Source: Arthrobacter sp. (GTDB lineage: Bacteria > Actinomycetota > Actinomycetes > Actinomycetales > Micrococcaceae). Taken from it: a stretch of DNA of 45,020 nucleotides. The notes beneath the pieces are model-generated. The model was not told the origin of the DNA. It saw only the letters and a program-made list of their open reading frames with translations, and ran no database searches. The stretch lies in assembly GCA_023264815.1 (NCBI GenBank), contig JAHFUZ010000030.1:9552-54571 (forward strand). Reading direction: 5' to 3'. The position numbers and the translations under genes are program-made. Positions 1 through 9,462 of this stretch are shown here, one piece after another (position 1 is the first letter of the stretch; each line of letters begins with the position of its first letter).

Positions 1-117
1 CTCTGCGTCCACTACGCACTGCGGTCCCTCATCGGCGAAGTCGCCCTGTTGTTCGATGAGGCAGTGCGTTCGAACATGACAATGGTTCCGTCAGGGTTAG
101 GTAGGGTACGAACGTAG
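1..117 (+). pseudogene. Possible C-terminal tail of an upstream gene, perhaps transposase-like
   Basis: Frame 1 is open from the window edge to a TAG at 115-117 (38 codons). The peptide starts LCVHYALRSLIGEVALLFDE. The VHYALRSLxG stretch is reminiscent of the C-terminal part of some IS4-type transposases, followed here by an unrelated-looking tail. It could equally be a chance open frame, since only 38 codons are visible and the rest lies outside the window. No terminal inverted repeat or target-site duplication can be seen from this side. Confidence 0.22.
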
Positions 118-963
118 TTAGCGCAGCCGGAGGTCTTCGACCATGCGGGCCACGTGGAGCGTCAGGTAAGTTACTTCGTCTTCTGTCAGGGGCTCGCCCA
201 GACGCAGTTCGAGCACTGCCTGGAGCTTCAGGGCCGTAGAGTAGGCCTCGGGGTAGGACTCACGGATTGCTTTGCTGAGTGTGCTGGCCCCGTCGTCCAG
301 CTGGCGACCTGTCTGGGCGCGGACAAAAAAGTACCGCAGATGGGTGATGAAGCGGGCAGCGTTGACGGTGTCGCGGTCGAAGGGCCGCTCATAGGCCTGT
401 TCCAGTACCTCGAAGAGTTGCGTGAAAACACCCGTCATCTGGTAGGTCAGCGAAAGGTCCCCTGTCGCGAACCCCGCATTCACCAAATGGAGTGCAATTG
501 GCACCGCTTCCGCCTCCGGCAATGCCGGCTCAACGCGGGTGTTGACGAAATCAAGAACGTGTTGAGCTATCCGCAGTTCATCCGGGTAGAGGTGGGATAC
601 TTCGGCACGGAGAGGATACTCAAGATAGATGCCCTGACGCATCCGTTTAATAGCGAAACTAAGGTGATCCGCTAGACCGACGACGGTGGTCGAACTGACT
701 GGCGTGGCCAGACCCCGTCTCGCTAGCCGCAGAGCTTCGTCCGCCAGCAGCAAATGCTCCGGTGGTACGGATGCCACCAGCGCCCCAAAGTTGTCAACGT
801 CCCTCCCATCTTCGGGAATGAACACCCGGACGATTTTGGTTTCGTCCACCTCCTGGCCGGGTTTGGCCTGGAACCCCAGGCCCCGGCCGGTGAGGATGAC
901 TTCCCCCCTATCGGTGGCGCGGGCGAGGACGACGTTGTTGTTGAAAACGCGCAGAACCTCCAA
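118..963 (-). CDS. licT: BglG/LicT-family transcriptional antiterminator (PRD protein)
   Basis: RNA-binding antiterminator of 281 residues that should stabilise the RAT hairpin in the leader of its own operon. An N-terminal CAT RNA-binding domain (about 1-55, MEVLRVFNNNVVLA) is followed by two PTS-regulation domains. The four conserved PRD histidines are present at H100, H159, H208 and H270, spaced almost as in LicT. By family knowledge, EII-mediated phosphorylation of PRD1 inactivates the protein when no beta-glucoside is present, and HPr phosphorylation of PRD2 activates it. The start is a TTG preceded by GGAAGGAGG at good spacing. It is the last gene of the PTS-bglA-antiterminator operon, 27 bp after bglA, so it is positively autoregulated. 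Assignment to LicT rather than BglG or SacT rests on context. Confidence 0.93.
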   Translation of the reverse strand: MEVLRVFNNNVVLARATDRGEVILTGRGLGFQAKPGQEVDETKIVRVFIPEDGRDVDNFGALVASVPPEHLLLADEALRLARRGLATPVSSTTVVGLADHLSFAIKRMRQGIYLEYPLRAEVSHLYPDELRIAQHVLDFVNTRVEPALPEAEAVPIALHLVNAGFATGDLSLTYQMTGVFTQLFEVLEQAYERPFDRDTVNAARFITHLRYFFVRAQTGRQLDDGASTLSKAIRESYPEAYSTALKLQAVLELRLGEPLTEDEVTYLTLHVARMVEDLRLR

Positions 964-990
964 CGTCGTCCTCCTTCCGTCGGTGAGTGG

Positions 991-2454
<1,464 letters not shown>

Positions 2455-4329
2455 TCAGGCCTGCACAGTGATGGCTGTGTCGCCCAGGGCGAGCGTGCCG
2501 CCGGTTACCGGGTCTACGCTGGCCAGCTGGGCGGTGTTGGTGACCATCACCAGGGTGGTGGTGTCGTACCCGGCCTCCCTGACGACGTCTAGGTTGACGA
2601 CGGCGAGCAGGTCGCCGGCGCGGACCTGCTGGCCCCGGGTCACGGCGGACTCGAAGCCGCGCCCCTGCAGCTGGACGGTGTCGATGCCGATGTGGACCAG
2701 GACCTCGACCCCGTCCTCGGACTTGATGCCAAAGGCGTGCCCGGTCTTCATGGCAGCCTTGATGGTTCCTGTGATGGGTGAATAGATATGTCCATCCGTG
2801 GGAACGATGCCCAGGCCCTTGCCCATCGCGCCGGAAGCGAACACTTTGTCCTGGACCTCGGCCAGTGCAACCGCAGCGCCCGCGACCGGGGCAACGATAT
2901 GAACGGTGCCAGCTGCGTTGGCAGGGACGGACGAAGCTGCCGCCGGCTCAACGGAAGCTACTGCCGCCGCTGTCTCCTCACGCGGGCCGAAGAAGAAGGT
3001 CAGGGTGAAGGCGATGACCACGGCTGCAGCGGTGCCGATCGCCTGCAAGGTGAAGTTGCCAACCTGCGTGAAGGCGGGGATCGCCAGCAGGGAGGGGAAG
3101 ACAAAGGCATTGGCCGCGCTGCCGCCGATAGCCGCTATCGCCCCGCCAACGGCACCGCCTGCTATACCGAAGTAGAAGGGCTTCTTCAACGGCAGGTTCA
3201 CGCCGTAGATGGCTGGCTCGGTGATTCCAGCCAGGAAACCCGACAGGGCAGCAGGGCCGGCGACCTCACGACGGGCAACGTTGCGGGTGCGGAACATGAC
3301 GGCGAGCGTGGCGGCGGCCTGCGCGAGAACGGCGGACAGCAGCGGACCGGACAACAGGGAATAGCCCTGGGTCGCGAGATCATTGGTGATGATTGGAACG
3401 AGGCCCCAGTGCAGGCCGAAAAGGACGAACACCTGCCAAAAACCGCCCATGATCGCCCCCGCCAGCCAGGGGGCGAAGCCGAAGGCGCCGTTGACACCTG
3501 CGGAGATGCCTTGCGACACGAACGTAGTGACCGGCCCCACCGTCATGAGGATCAGCGGCACCATGCCAAGGATCGTCAGCAATGGGGTACTGAAGTTACG
3601 CAACGCCGAGGGCAGGACCTTGTTGAGGAAGCGCTCCAGGTACCCCTGCAGCCACACCGCCACGATAATCGGAAGCACCGAGCTGGTGTAGTTCATCATC
3701 ACCACCGGAATACCGGCGAAGGACACGGGGGCACCGGCAGCTGCCAGCGCCACGATGGAGGGATAGACCAGAGCGCCGGCGATGGCCATGGAGGTGAACT
3801 GGTTGGTTTTGAAGCGCCGCGCAGCAGTGATCGCCAGGAACAGCGGAAGGAAATAGAAGATTCCGTCGGCGGCCGCGGCCAGGATGACGTTGGTCTGCGA
3901 CGCGGGGTCCAGCCAGCCGAACTGGACGGCCGCGCTGAGGAAAGCCTTCAGCAGCCCCGCCCCGGCCAGTGGCCAGATGATCGGGTTGATAATCGCGGAG
4001 ACCATCTCGATGAAGCGGTTGAAGATGCTGCCGGCGGGTGCGGGCTCATCGTTGCCTCCTGCATCATCACCGGTGAGCTTAGTGATCTTGCCTAGTTCGG
4101 CGTAAACCGTGGGGACGTTGTTGCCGATAACGACTTGGAACTGCCCGCCGGCTTTCATCACCGTAATCACGCCGGGCAGATTCTCGACGGCTGCCTGGTC
4201 CGCCCGGGCATCGTCGCGCAGCTTGAGCCGGAGCCGGGTCGCGCAGTGTGTGGCGCTGGCGATGTTCTTTTCGCCGCCCACCCCCTGGAGGATATCTCCG
4301 GCCAGCGACCGGTAGTCCACAGTTGCCAT
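2455..4329 (-). CDS. bglF: PTS beta-glucoside-specific permease EIIBCA
   Basis: Single-chain EIIBCA (624 residues) that imports and phosphorylates beta-glucosides. The EIIB domain is N-terminal with phospho-cysteine C29 in ATHCATRLRLKL. EIIC occupies about residues 105-450 with many hydrophobic helices and the GITEPAIYGVNLPLKKPF loop typical of the glucose/beta-glucoside superfamily. An Ala/Pro-rich linker leads to a C-terminal EIIA domain with H531 (KTGHAFG) and phospho-histidine H546 (VLVHIGIDTV). It is the first gene of the operon, directly behind the RAT/terminator leader. EIIBCA proteins of this family also phosphorylate and silence their cognate PRD antiterminator, here the protein encoded last in the operon. 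No frameshift or missing catalytic residue is seen. Confidence 0.95.
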   Translation of the reverse strand: MATVDYRSLAGDILQGVGGEKNIASATHCATRLRLKLRDDARADQAAVENLPGVITVMKAGGQFQVVIGNNVPTVYAELGKITKLTGDDAGGNDEPAPAGSIFNRFIEMVSAIINPIIWPLAGAGLLKAFLSAAVQFGWLDPASQTNVILAAAADGIFYFLPLFLAITAARRFKTNQFTSMAIAGALVYPSIVALAAAGAPVSFAGIPVVMMNYTSSVLPIIVAVWLQGYLERFLNKVLPSALRNFSTPLLTILGMVPLILMTVGPVTTFVSQGISAGVNGAFGFAPWLAGAIMGGFWQVFVLFGLHWGLVPIITNDLATQGYSLLSGPLLSAVLAQAAATLAVMFRTRNVARREVAGPAALSGFLAGITEPAIYGVNLPLKKPFYFGIAGGAVGGAIAAIGGSAANAFVFPSLLAIPAFTQVGNFTLQAIGTAAAVVIAFTLTFFFGPREETAAAVASVEPAAASSVPANAAGTVHIVAPVAGAAVALAEVQDKVFASGAMGKGLGIVPTDGHIYSPITGTIKAAMKTGHAFGIKSEDGVEVLVHIGIDTVQLQGRGFESAVTRGQQVRAGDLLAVVNLDVVREAGYDTTTLVMVTNTAQLASVDPVTGGTLALGDTAITVQA

Positions 4330-4358
4330 GTCAGACCTCTCTGTCTATTTTTGGGCAC

Positions 4359-4399
4359 AAAAAAAGACCCGAGACGCACAGAGTGTGCTTCTCAGGTCT
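4359..4399 (-). terminator. Leader terminator of the beta-glucoside operon, overlapping the RAT
   Basis: Read on the minus strand, AGACCTGAGAAGCACAC pairs with a downstream GTGCGTCTCGGGTCT and is followed by seven T residues: a classical intrinsic terminator 30 nt before the PTS start codon. Its first bases (AGACCT) are also the last bases of the RAT hairpin, so the two structures exclude each other. Without the antiterminator protein transcription should stop here. Confidence 0.93.
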
Positions 4400-4421
4400 T
4401 GCCCCGTTCGGGTAACAATCC
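4394..4421 (-). promoter_or_regulatory. RAT antiterminator element (LicT/BglG target)
   Basis: On the minus strand the leader reads GGATTGTTACCC, a GAA loop region, then GGGGCAAGACCT. This keeps the diagnostic halves of bgl/sac RAT elements (GGATTGTTAC ... GGCAAxACCT). The antiterminator protein encoded at 118-963 should bind and stabilise this hairpin, blocking the overlapping terminator. Pattern and overlap are seen directly; binding is inferred from the family. Confidence 0.93.
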
Positions 4422-4444
4422 TGCCGGCAAAAGCCGCTGAAGAA

Positions 4445-4474
4445 AATATACGGGTAAGCGCGCACAAAGCGCAA
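4445..4474 (-). promoter_or_regulatory. Candidate promoter of the beta-glucoside operon
   Basis: Minus strand: TTGCGC (4469-4474), an 18-bp spacer, then TATATT (4445-4450). This would start transcription just upstream of the RAT, giving a leader that contains RAT, terminator and PTS ribosome binding site. No catabolite-control site was identified with confidence. Confidence 0.5.
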
Positions 4475-4564
4475 GGGTGCGCGTTGACTCATTGAAAACC
4501 TCCGCGTAGCGGCGTGGTGAAGGGTTATGGCTGCAGCGTCAGGATTCCGCCTAAAGGGGGTGCC

Positions 4565-5983
4565 ATGGGCCGGCACGAGGTCTACCGTGGAGGGGTGAGC
4601 GATCGCCCCGAAATCTTCACTGTTGGTGAACTGCGTGCCTCCGGCCACGTTCACAAGGACCTGCGCCGCGAAATCCGCGACAACCTGCTCGCCGCGCTCG
4701 CCGCCGGCCGGGACCCCTGGCCCGGGATGTTCGGTTTCAGCCGGGACGTGCTGCCCCAACTCGAACGGGCCTTGCTCGCCGGGCACGACGTGGTGCTCCT
4801 CGGCGAACGAGGGCAGGGCAAGACCAGGCTCCTGCGCACCCTGGCCGGGCTGCTGGACGAGTGGTCGCCGGTGATCGAGGACTCGGAACTGAACGAACAC
4901 CCGTATGAACCCATCACAGAGCAGTCCCGGGCCCGCGCCCTCACCGAGGGGGACCGGCTCCGAGTGGCGTGGCGCCACCGCTCCGAACGCTACGTCGAAA
5001 AGCTCGCGACGCCGGATACCTCCGTCGCGGACCTGATCGGCGACATCGACCCCATGCGGGTGGCCGAGGGCCGCCGCCTCGGCGACCCGGAAACCATCCA
5101 CTACGGCCTGGTCCCGCGCTCCAACCGCGGCATCATCGCCATCAACGAACTCCCGGACCTCGCCGAGCGCATCCAGGTCTCCATGCTCAACGTGATGGAG
5201 GAACGCGACATCCAGATCCGCGGCTACGTGCTGCGGCTGCCGCTGGACGTCCTGGTGGTCGCCTCCGCCAACCCGGAGGATTACACCAACCGCGGCCGGA
5301 TCATCACGCCGCTGCGGGACCGGTTCGGTGCCGAAATCCGCACCCACTACCCCATAGAGCTCGACGACGAGGTGGCCGTCATCCGGCAGGAGGGGCAGCT
5401 GGTGGCCGACGTCCCGCCCGTCATCCTCGAGATCCTGGCCCGCTACACCCGCGCGCTGCGGCAGTCGCCGGCCATCAACCAGACCTCCGGGGTGTCCGCA
5501 CGGTTCGCCATCGCGGGCGCCGAAACCGTGGCCGCGGCGGCCCTGCGCCGGGCCAGCGTGCGCGGGGAGGACGAGGCCGTAGCCCGGATCATCGACCTGG
5601 AAGCGGCGGTGGAAGTCCTGGGCGGCAAGATCGAGTTCGAATCCGGCGAGGAAGGCCGTGAACAGGAAATCCTGGACCATCTCCTGCGCATGGCCACCGC
5701 GGAAGCCGTGCGGGCGCACTTCCACGGCATCGACATGGGGCACCTCGTGGCCGCCCTCGATGGCCACACCACGGTGACCACCGGGGAGCTGGTCACGGCC
5801 AGGGAGTTCCTGGAAAACCTCCCGAACCTCAACGGCTCCAGCCTCTACGACCAAATCAGTGAGCGCCTCGGTGCGACGAACGACGGACAGCGCGCCGCCG
5901 CCGTCGAACTCGCGCTGGAAGGCCTCTACCTTGCCCGGCGGATCGCCAAGGAATCCGACGACGAGGCAACGGTTTACGGCTGA
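4565..5983 (+). CDS. MoxR/ChlI-like AAA+ ATPase
   Basis: 472-residue AAA+ ATPase related to the magnesium-chelatase I/MoxR clade. Walker A is GERGQGKT (80-87). The Walker B position reads GIIAINEL (189-196), with Asn where Asp is usual before the Glu. Sensor 1 and arginine-finger regions follow in ASANPEDYTNRGRIITPLRDRFG (233-255). The ATG at 4565 is preferred over the in-frame GTG 17 codons upstream because it follows an AAAGGGGG ribosome binding site. The next gene, 31 bp downstream, encodes a vWA protein. Such ATPase/vWA pairs form a chaperone-like remodelling complex in which the ATPase ring acts on a client held by the MIDAS site. The client here is unknown; nothing nearby (no chelatase H subunit, no cofactor-dependent dehydrogenase) identifies it. 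Confidence 0.85.
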   Translation: MGRHEVYRGGVSDRPEIFTVGELRASGHVHKDLRREIRDNLLAALAAGRDPWPGMFGFSRDVLPQLERALLAGHDVVLLGERGQGKTRLLRTLAGLLDEWSPVIEDSELNEHPYEPITEQSRARALTEGDRLRVAWRHRSERYVEKLATPDTSVADLIGDIDPMRVAEGRRLGDPETIHYGLVPRSNRGIIAINELPDLAERIQVSMLNVMEERDIQIRGYVLRLPLDVLVVASANPEDYTNRGRIITPLRDRFGAEIRTHYPIELDDEVAVIRQEGQLVADVPPVILEILARYTRALRQSPAINQTSGVSARFAIAGAETVAAAALRRASVRGEDEAVARIIDLEAAVEVLGGKIEFESGEEGREQEILDHLLRMATAEAVRAHFHGIDMGHLVAALDGHTTVTTGELVTAREFLENLPNLNGSSLYDQISERLGATNDGQRAAAVELALEGLYLARRIAKESDDEATVYG

Positions 5984-6014
5984 ACCCGTTTCGAAGCGAA
6001 GGACAGGAGCGGTC

Positions 6015-8018
6015 ATGAGTGTGCATAACCGGTCCCGGTACAGCCGGTACAGGGGAGGGCCGGATCCCCTCGCCCCGCCGGTTGACCTGGCGGAGGCGCT
6101 CGACGCCGTGGCCGAGGACGTCATGGCCGGCTACTCGCCACGGCGAGCCCTGCGGGAATACCTGCGGCGCGGCGGCCGCAGCCGCGAAGGCCTGGACGAC
6201 CTCGCCGCCCGCGTCCAGCAGCGGCGCCGCGACCTGCTGGGCCGGCACAAGTTGGACGGCACCCTGAACGACGTCAAAAAGCTGTTGGATACCGCGGTGC
6301 TCGAGGAGCGCAAACAGTTGGCCCGGGACGCCATGATGGACAACACCGACCGCGCCTTCCGCGAGATGCAGCTGCAGAACCTGCCCCAGTCCACGGCGGC
6401 GGCGGTCAACGAACTGGCCTCCTATGACTGGCAGTCATCCACCGCCCGCGAGGCGTACGAGCGGATCAAGGACCTGCTGGGCCGCGAGGTCCTGGATCAG
6501 CGCTTCGCCGGCATGAAGCAGGCGCTGGAGAACGCCACGGATGAGGACCGCGCGGCCATCAACGAGATGCTGCAGGACCTCAACGGGCTGCTGGACAAGC
6601 ACCGGCGCGGCGAAGACACCGAAGCGGACTTCCAGAATTTTATGGCCAAGCATGGCCAGTACTTTCCCGAAAATCCGCAGTCGGTCGAGGAACTGATCGA
6701 TGCCCTCGCCCAGCGTGCGGCCGCTGCCCAGCGGATGCTGCAGTCCATGACGCGGGAGCAGCGGGACGAGCTGATGAACCTCTCCGCCCAGGCGTTCGGC
6801 TCCCCAGAACTCATGGCCCAGCTCGGCCAGCTCGACGACAACCTGCGTGCCCTGCGCCCCGGCGAGGACTGGACCGGCTCCGAACGCTTCGACGGTGAGG
6901 AAGGGCTCGGCCTGGGCGACGGCACCGGCGTCCTCCAGGACCTCGCCGAGCTGGACGAGCTGTCCGAGCAGCTCTCCCAGTCCTACAACGGATCCAGCCT
7001 GGACGACCTGGACCTCGACGCGCTGGCCCGCCAGCTCGGGCAGGACGCCGCCGTGACGGCCCGCACCCTCGCGCAAATCGAGAAGGCAATGCACGACGGC
7101 GGGTTCCTCCAGCGCGGGTCGGACGGGGATCTGCGGTTGTCACCGCAGTCCATGCGGCGGCTCGGGCGGGCGCTGCTGCGGGATACTGCGAAGCAGCTCT
7201 CTGGCCGGCAGGGGCGCCGGGACACCCGCGTCGCCGGGGCGGCCGGGGAGCAGACCGGCTCCAGCCGCCCGTGGGAGTTCGGCGACGCCGAGCCGTGGGA
7301 CGTGACGCGGACCATCACCAACGCGATCCGCCGGACCATGGGCGACGGCGGCGATCCCGGTCAGGGACTGCGCCTGGCGGCGGAAGACATCGAGGTGGCG
7401 GAGACCGAGGCCCGCACCCAGGCCGCCGTGGTCCTGCTGGTGGACGTGTCCTTCTCGATGGCCGCGCAAGGACGCTGGGTGCCGATGAAGCGCACAGCGC
7501 TCGCCCTGCACCACCTCATTTCCACGCGCTTTCGTGGCGATCGGCTGCAGCTGATCACCTTCGGCCGCTATGCGCAGGCCACGGACATCGGTGAGCTCAC
7601 CGCCCTGCCGCCTTTCCATACCAAGGGAACCAACCTGCACCACGGTTTACTGCTGGCCGGCCGCTTCTTCCGCAAACATCCGTCCATGCAGCCGGTCCTC
7701 CTGGTGGTGACCGACGGCGAACCCACCGCGCACCTGATGGCGGACGGGGACACGTGGTTCGACTACCCGCCGGACCCGGAGACCATCCGGCTTACCGTGG
7801 CTGAACTGGACCGGTTGGGTCGTGCCGGCACACAGGTCACCTTCTTCCGGCTCGGCGAGGACCCCGGCCTGGAACGGTTCATCCAGAAGCTGGCCCGCCG
7901 GGTGGACGGCCGGGTGGTGGCGCCCGAGGTCGGTGACTTGGGAGCCGCCGTCGTGGGGGAGTACCTCCGCGCGCACTTTCGCGGGCGTCCGTATGGCGAG
8001 TCGGACTGGGTCAAATAG
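6015..8018 (+). CDS. vWA/MIDAS-domain protein, partner of the AAA+ ATPase
   Basis: 667-residue protein with a C-terminal von Willebrand A domain. MIDAS elements are intact: DVSFS (D477, S479, S481), KGTNL (T539) and VTDGEPT (D567). The first two thirds are charged and predicted mostly helical, with Arg/Glu/Gln-rich stretches and no signal peptide or membrane segment. The ATG at 6015 follows an AGGAG motif. It sits 31 bp behind the ATPase, so the two are presumably one operon and one complex, by analogy with ChlI-ChlD and MoxR-vWA systems. It lacks a second AAA domain, so it is not a canonical ChlD. The function of the complex cannot be inferred from neighbours. Confidence 0.84.
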   Translation: MSVHNRSRYSRYRGGPDPLAPPVDLAEALDAVAEDVMAGYSPRRALREYLRRGGRSREGLDDLAARVQQRRRDLLGRHKLDGTLNDVKKLLDTAVLEERKQLARDAMMDNTDRAFREMQLQNLPQSTAAAVNELASYDWQSSTAREAYERIKDLLGREVLDQRFAGMKQALENATDEDRAAINEMLQDLNGLLDKHRRGEDTEADFQNFMAKHGQYFPENPQSVEELIDALAQRAAAAQRMLQSMTREQRDELMNLSAQAFGSPELMAQLGQLDDNLRALRPGEDWTGSERFDGEEGLGLGDGTGVLQDLAELDELSEQLSQSYNGSSLDDLDLDALARQLGQDAAVTARTLAQIEKAMHDGGFLQRGSDGDLRLSPQSMRRLGRALLRDTAKQLSGRQGRRDTRVAGAAGEQTGSSRPWEFGDAEPWDVTRTITNAIRRTMGDGGDPGQGLRLAAEDIEVAETEARTQAAVVLLVDVSFSMAAQGRWVPMKRTALALHHLISTRFRGDRLQLITFGRYAQATDIGELTALPPFHTKGTNLHHGLLLAGRFFRKHPSMQPVLLVVTDGEPTAHLMADGDTWFDYPPDPETIRLTVAELDRLGRAGTQVTFFRLGEDPGLERFIQKLARRVDGRVVAPEVGDLGAAVVGEYLRAHFRGRPYGESDWVK

Positions 8019-8085
8019 GCGCTGACGGGTCGGATGCTGCCCCTGCCCTTGGCCGGCAGGCATCAGGTCCAACGCGCGTGCCCGG

Positions 8086-9105
8086 TTATTGGTTGACGGC
8101 GATGGGAAGCCGCGGCACAGCGGACTGGCACGACTGCCGCTCGATCAGCTTGACCGGGATGACATTCTTCCGCCTGAATTTCTTGGCGGGTGCGGCGATC
8201 CGGGCAAGAATGCGCTCGGCAGCAACCCGCCCAACGTAGCGGGGGTTCTGATCGATGACTGAGACGGAGGGCTGCAGGACATCAGCCATGGGGAAATCGC
8301 CAAAGCTGATCAGCGCAATGTCCGTTCTCTGCAGCGCGTGCAGGGCAGGAAAGACGCCGGTGGAAAACCGGGCATTCGAGGAGAAGATGGCCGTGGGGGC
8401 GTCGGGCAGCGCCAGCAGGGTCCGGCACACGTCGGCGGCAGCATCGGTATCACGCGATCCGAGGGCAATCAGGCCGTCATCGGTCTCCAGGCCGGCTTTC
8501 TCCAGCGCAGCGCGATAACCCTCCAGTCGAAGCTTCGTGGTGGGAACCTCTGTGGAATCGCCCACGATGGCGATGCGGCGGTGCCCGTGGTCAATCAGGT
8601 GCTGTGTCGCCTCAAACGCGCCGCCGAAATCGTCTTCGACGAAGTAGTCCGCGTTCAGTTTGGTGGGCATCCGGTCAATAAACACGATAGGGAAGCTGTC
8701 CTGCCAGCGCGCGAGGTAGGACTGGTCGGCCGCTATCGGGGCAATGATGAGGCCGTCGATCTGGCGCCGGACCGTGGTCTCGATGATGCTTTGCTCTAGG
8801 GAGGGATCGTCCCCGAGGCTGGTCACCACGATCGCCATATCGTTGGCGCGCGCCGCCAGCTCGATCCCTTTGGCGACGGCGGCGAAAAAGGGATCCGCCA
8901 CGTCAGGCACCGCGATTCCGATGACCGCTGACTTGCCCACGCGAAACGTCCGCGCCAGCATGTTCGGCACGTATTTGAGCTCGCGCATGGCCGCCTGAAC
9001 GCGCTCCCTGGTGTCCTCCGTGACATGGGGGTCGTCATTAAAAACCCGGGAAACGGTCTTCGCACTTACCCCGGCGCGCGTGGCCACATCCTGCATGGTC
9101 GTCAC
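8086..9105 (-). CDS. LacI-family repressor of the polyol/ketose operon
   Basis: 339-residue LacI/GalR regulator. The N-terminal helix-turn-helix reads MQDVATRAGVSAKTVSRVFN with a hinge helix around LARTFRVG, followed by a periplasmic-binding-protein-like effector domain (SAVIGIAVPDVADPFFAAVAKGIE onward). The GTG at 9105 is chosen because GAAGGAG lies 7 nt upstream and the HTH begins at once; longer in-frame starts would add 50 unrelated residues. It is divergent from the operon beginning at 9463. Three near-identical palindromes lie in the intergenic region, consistent with autoregulation and control of that operon. The effector is presumably the transported sugar, polyol or a phosphorylated intermediate. 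Confidence 0.92.
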   Translation of the reverse strand: MTTMQDVATRAGVSAKTVSRVFNDDPHVTEDTRERVQAAMRELKYVPNMLARTFRVGKSAVIGIAVPDVADPFFAAVAKGIELAARANDMAIVVTSLGDDPSLEQSIIETTVRRQIDGLIIAPIAADQSYLARWQDSFPIVFIDRMPTKLNADYFVEDDFGGAFEATQHLIDHGHRRIAIVGDSTEVPTTKLRLEGYRAALEKAGLETDDGLIALGSRDTDAAADVCRTLLALPDAPTAIFSSNARFSTGVFPALHALQRTDIALISFGDFPMADVLQPSVSVIDQNPRYVGRVAAERILARIAAPAKKFRRKNVIPVKLIERQSCQSAVPRLPIAVNQ

Positions 9106-9192
9106 GGTTCGACTCCTTCGTTGGTCGCTGTCGCGGGGCACACCCTGCGGCAGGGAGTGCCCCGAAGGCGGGAATGCCTTGACGGCACCACA

Positions 9193-9206
9193 TGTCATCG
9201 GTGACA
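9193..9206. promoter_or_regulatory. LacI operator O1
   Basis: TGTCATCGGTGACA, a 14-bp palindrome with one central mismatch and the central CG dyad typical of LacI-family operators. It lies nearest the repressor gene and probably serves autoregulation. Confidence 0.68.
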
Positions 9207-9259
9207 ACTCGCCGCCCACCCCATCCTGCCTGATGTCCACCGGAACTTCAAGCACCTAA

Positions 9260-9273
9260 TGTCATCGATGACA
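9260..9273. promoter_or_regulatory. LacI operator O2
   Basis: TGTCATCGATGACA, a perfect palindrome; with flanking A and T it extends to 16 bp (9259-9274). It is 67 bp from O1 and 33 bp from O3, about three helical turns, a spacing that would allow cooperative binding or looping. Confidence 0.72.
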
Positions 9274-9291
9274 TGAATTTTGAGTTCACCC

Positions 9292-9320
9292 TTGACATCG
9301 ATGACATGACCCCTCTAAAT
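9292..9320 (+). promoter_or_regulatory. Candidate promoter of the sugar operon
   Basis: A perfect TTGACA at 9292-9297 is followed after 16-17 bp by TCTAAAT (9314-9320) as a -10 region. The whole 9106-9462 intergenic stretch (357 bp) holds this promoter, the three operators and a leader of about 140 nt in which I see no further clear structure. The ribosome binding site GGAGGAGAAAG lies just before the ATG at 9463. Confidence 0.55.
9293..9306. promoter_or_regulatory. LacI operator O3 overlapping the -35 box
   Basis: TGACATCGATGACA, the same motif as O2 with one base changed in the left half-site. It overlaps the TTGACA -35 box at 9292-9297, so repressor bound here would block the operon promoter directly. 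Confidence 0.68.
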
Positions 9321-9462
9321 TTCTGTAAGGCAGGTCACAACGGGTCCTTGAAATCTCAAGTACGGCCCAGCAATCGCGGCCTACCCGTTTGTTTTCGGCA
9401 GCGCTTCAAGGGTGTAGCAGCAGAGCTTCTTCACCGTGGAACCAGCATCGGAGGAGAAAGTT

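Noticed and set aside
2788..4095. Plus-strand open frame of 435 codons across the PTS gene
   Set aside because: Opposite to a gene with clear EIIB, EIIC and EIIA motifs; the peptide is Gly/Arg/Gln-rich without any recognisable domain.
4331..6124. Long minus-strand open frame (597 codons) antisense to the AAA+ ATPase gene
   Set aside because: It mirrors the codon bias of the real plus-strand gene, contains low-complexity Gly/Val/Asp-rich peptide and overlaps the beta-glucoside leader. A GC-rich shadow, not a gene.
8019..8085. CCTGCC...GGCAGG pairing between the convergent vWA and LacI genes
   Set aside because: Only a 6-bp stem with no U-tract; may help termination, but not strong enough to call.
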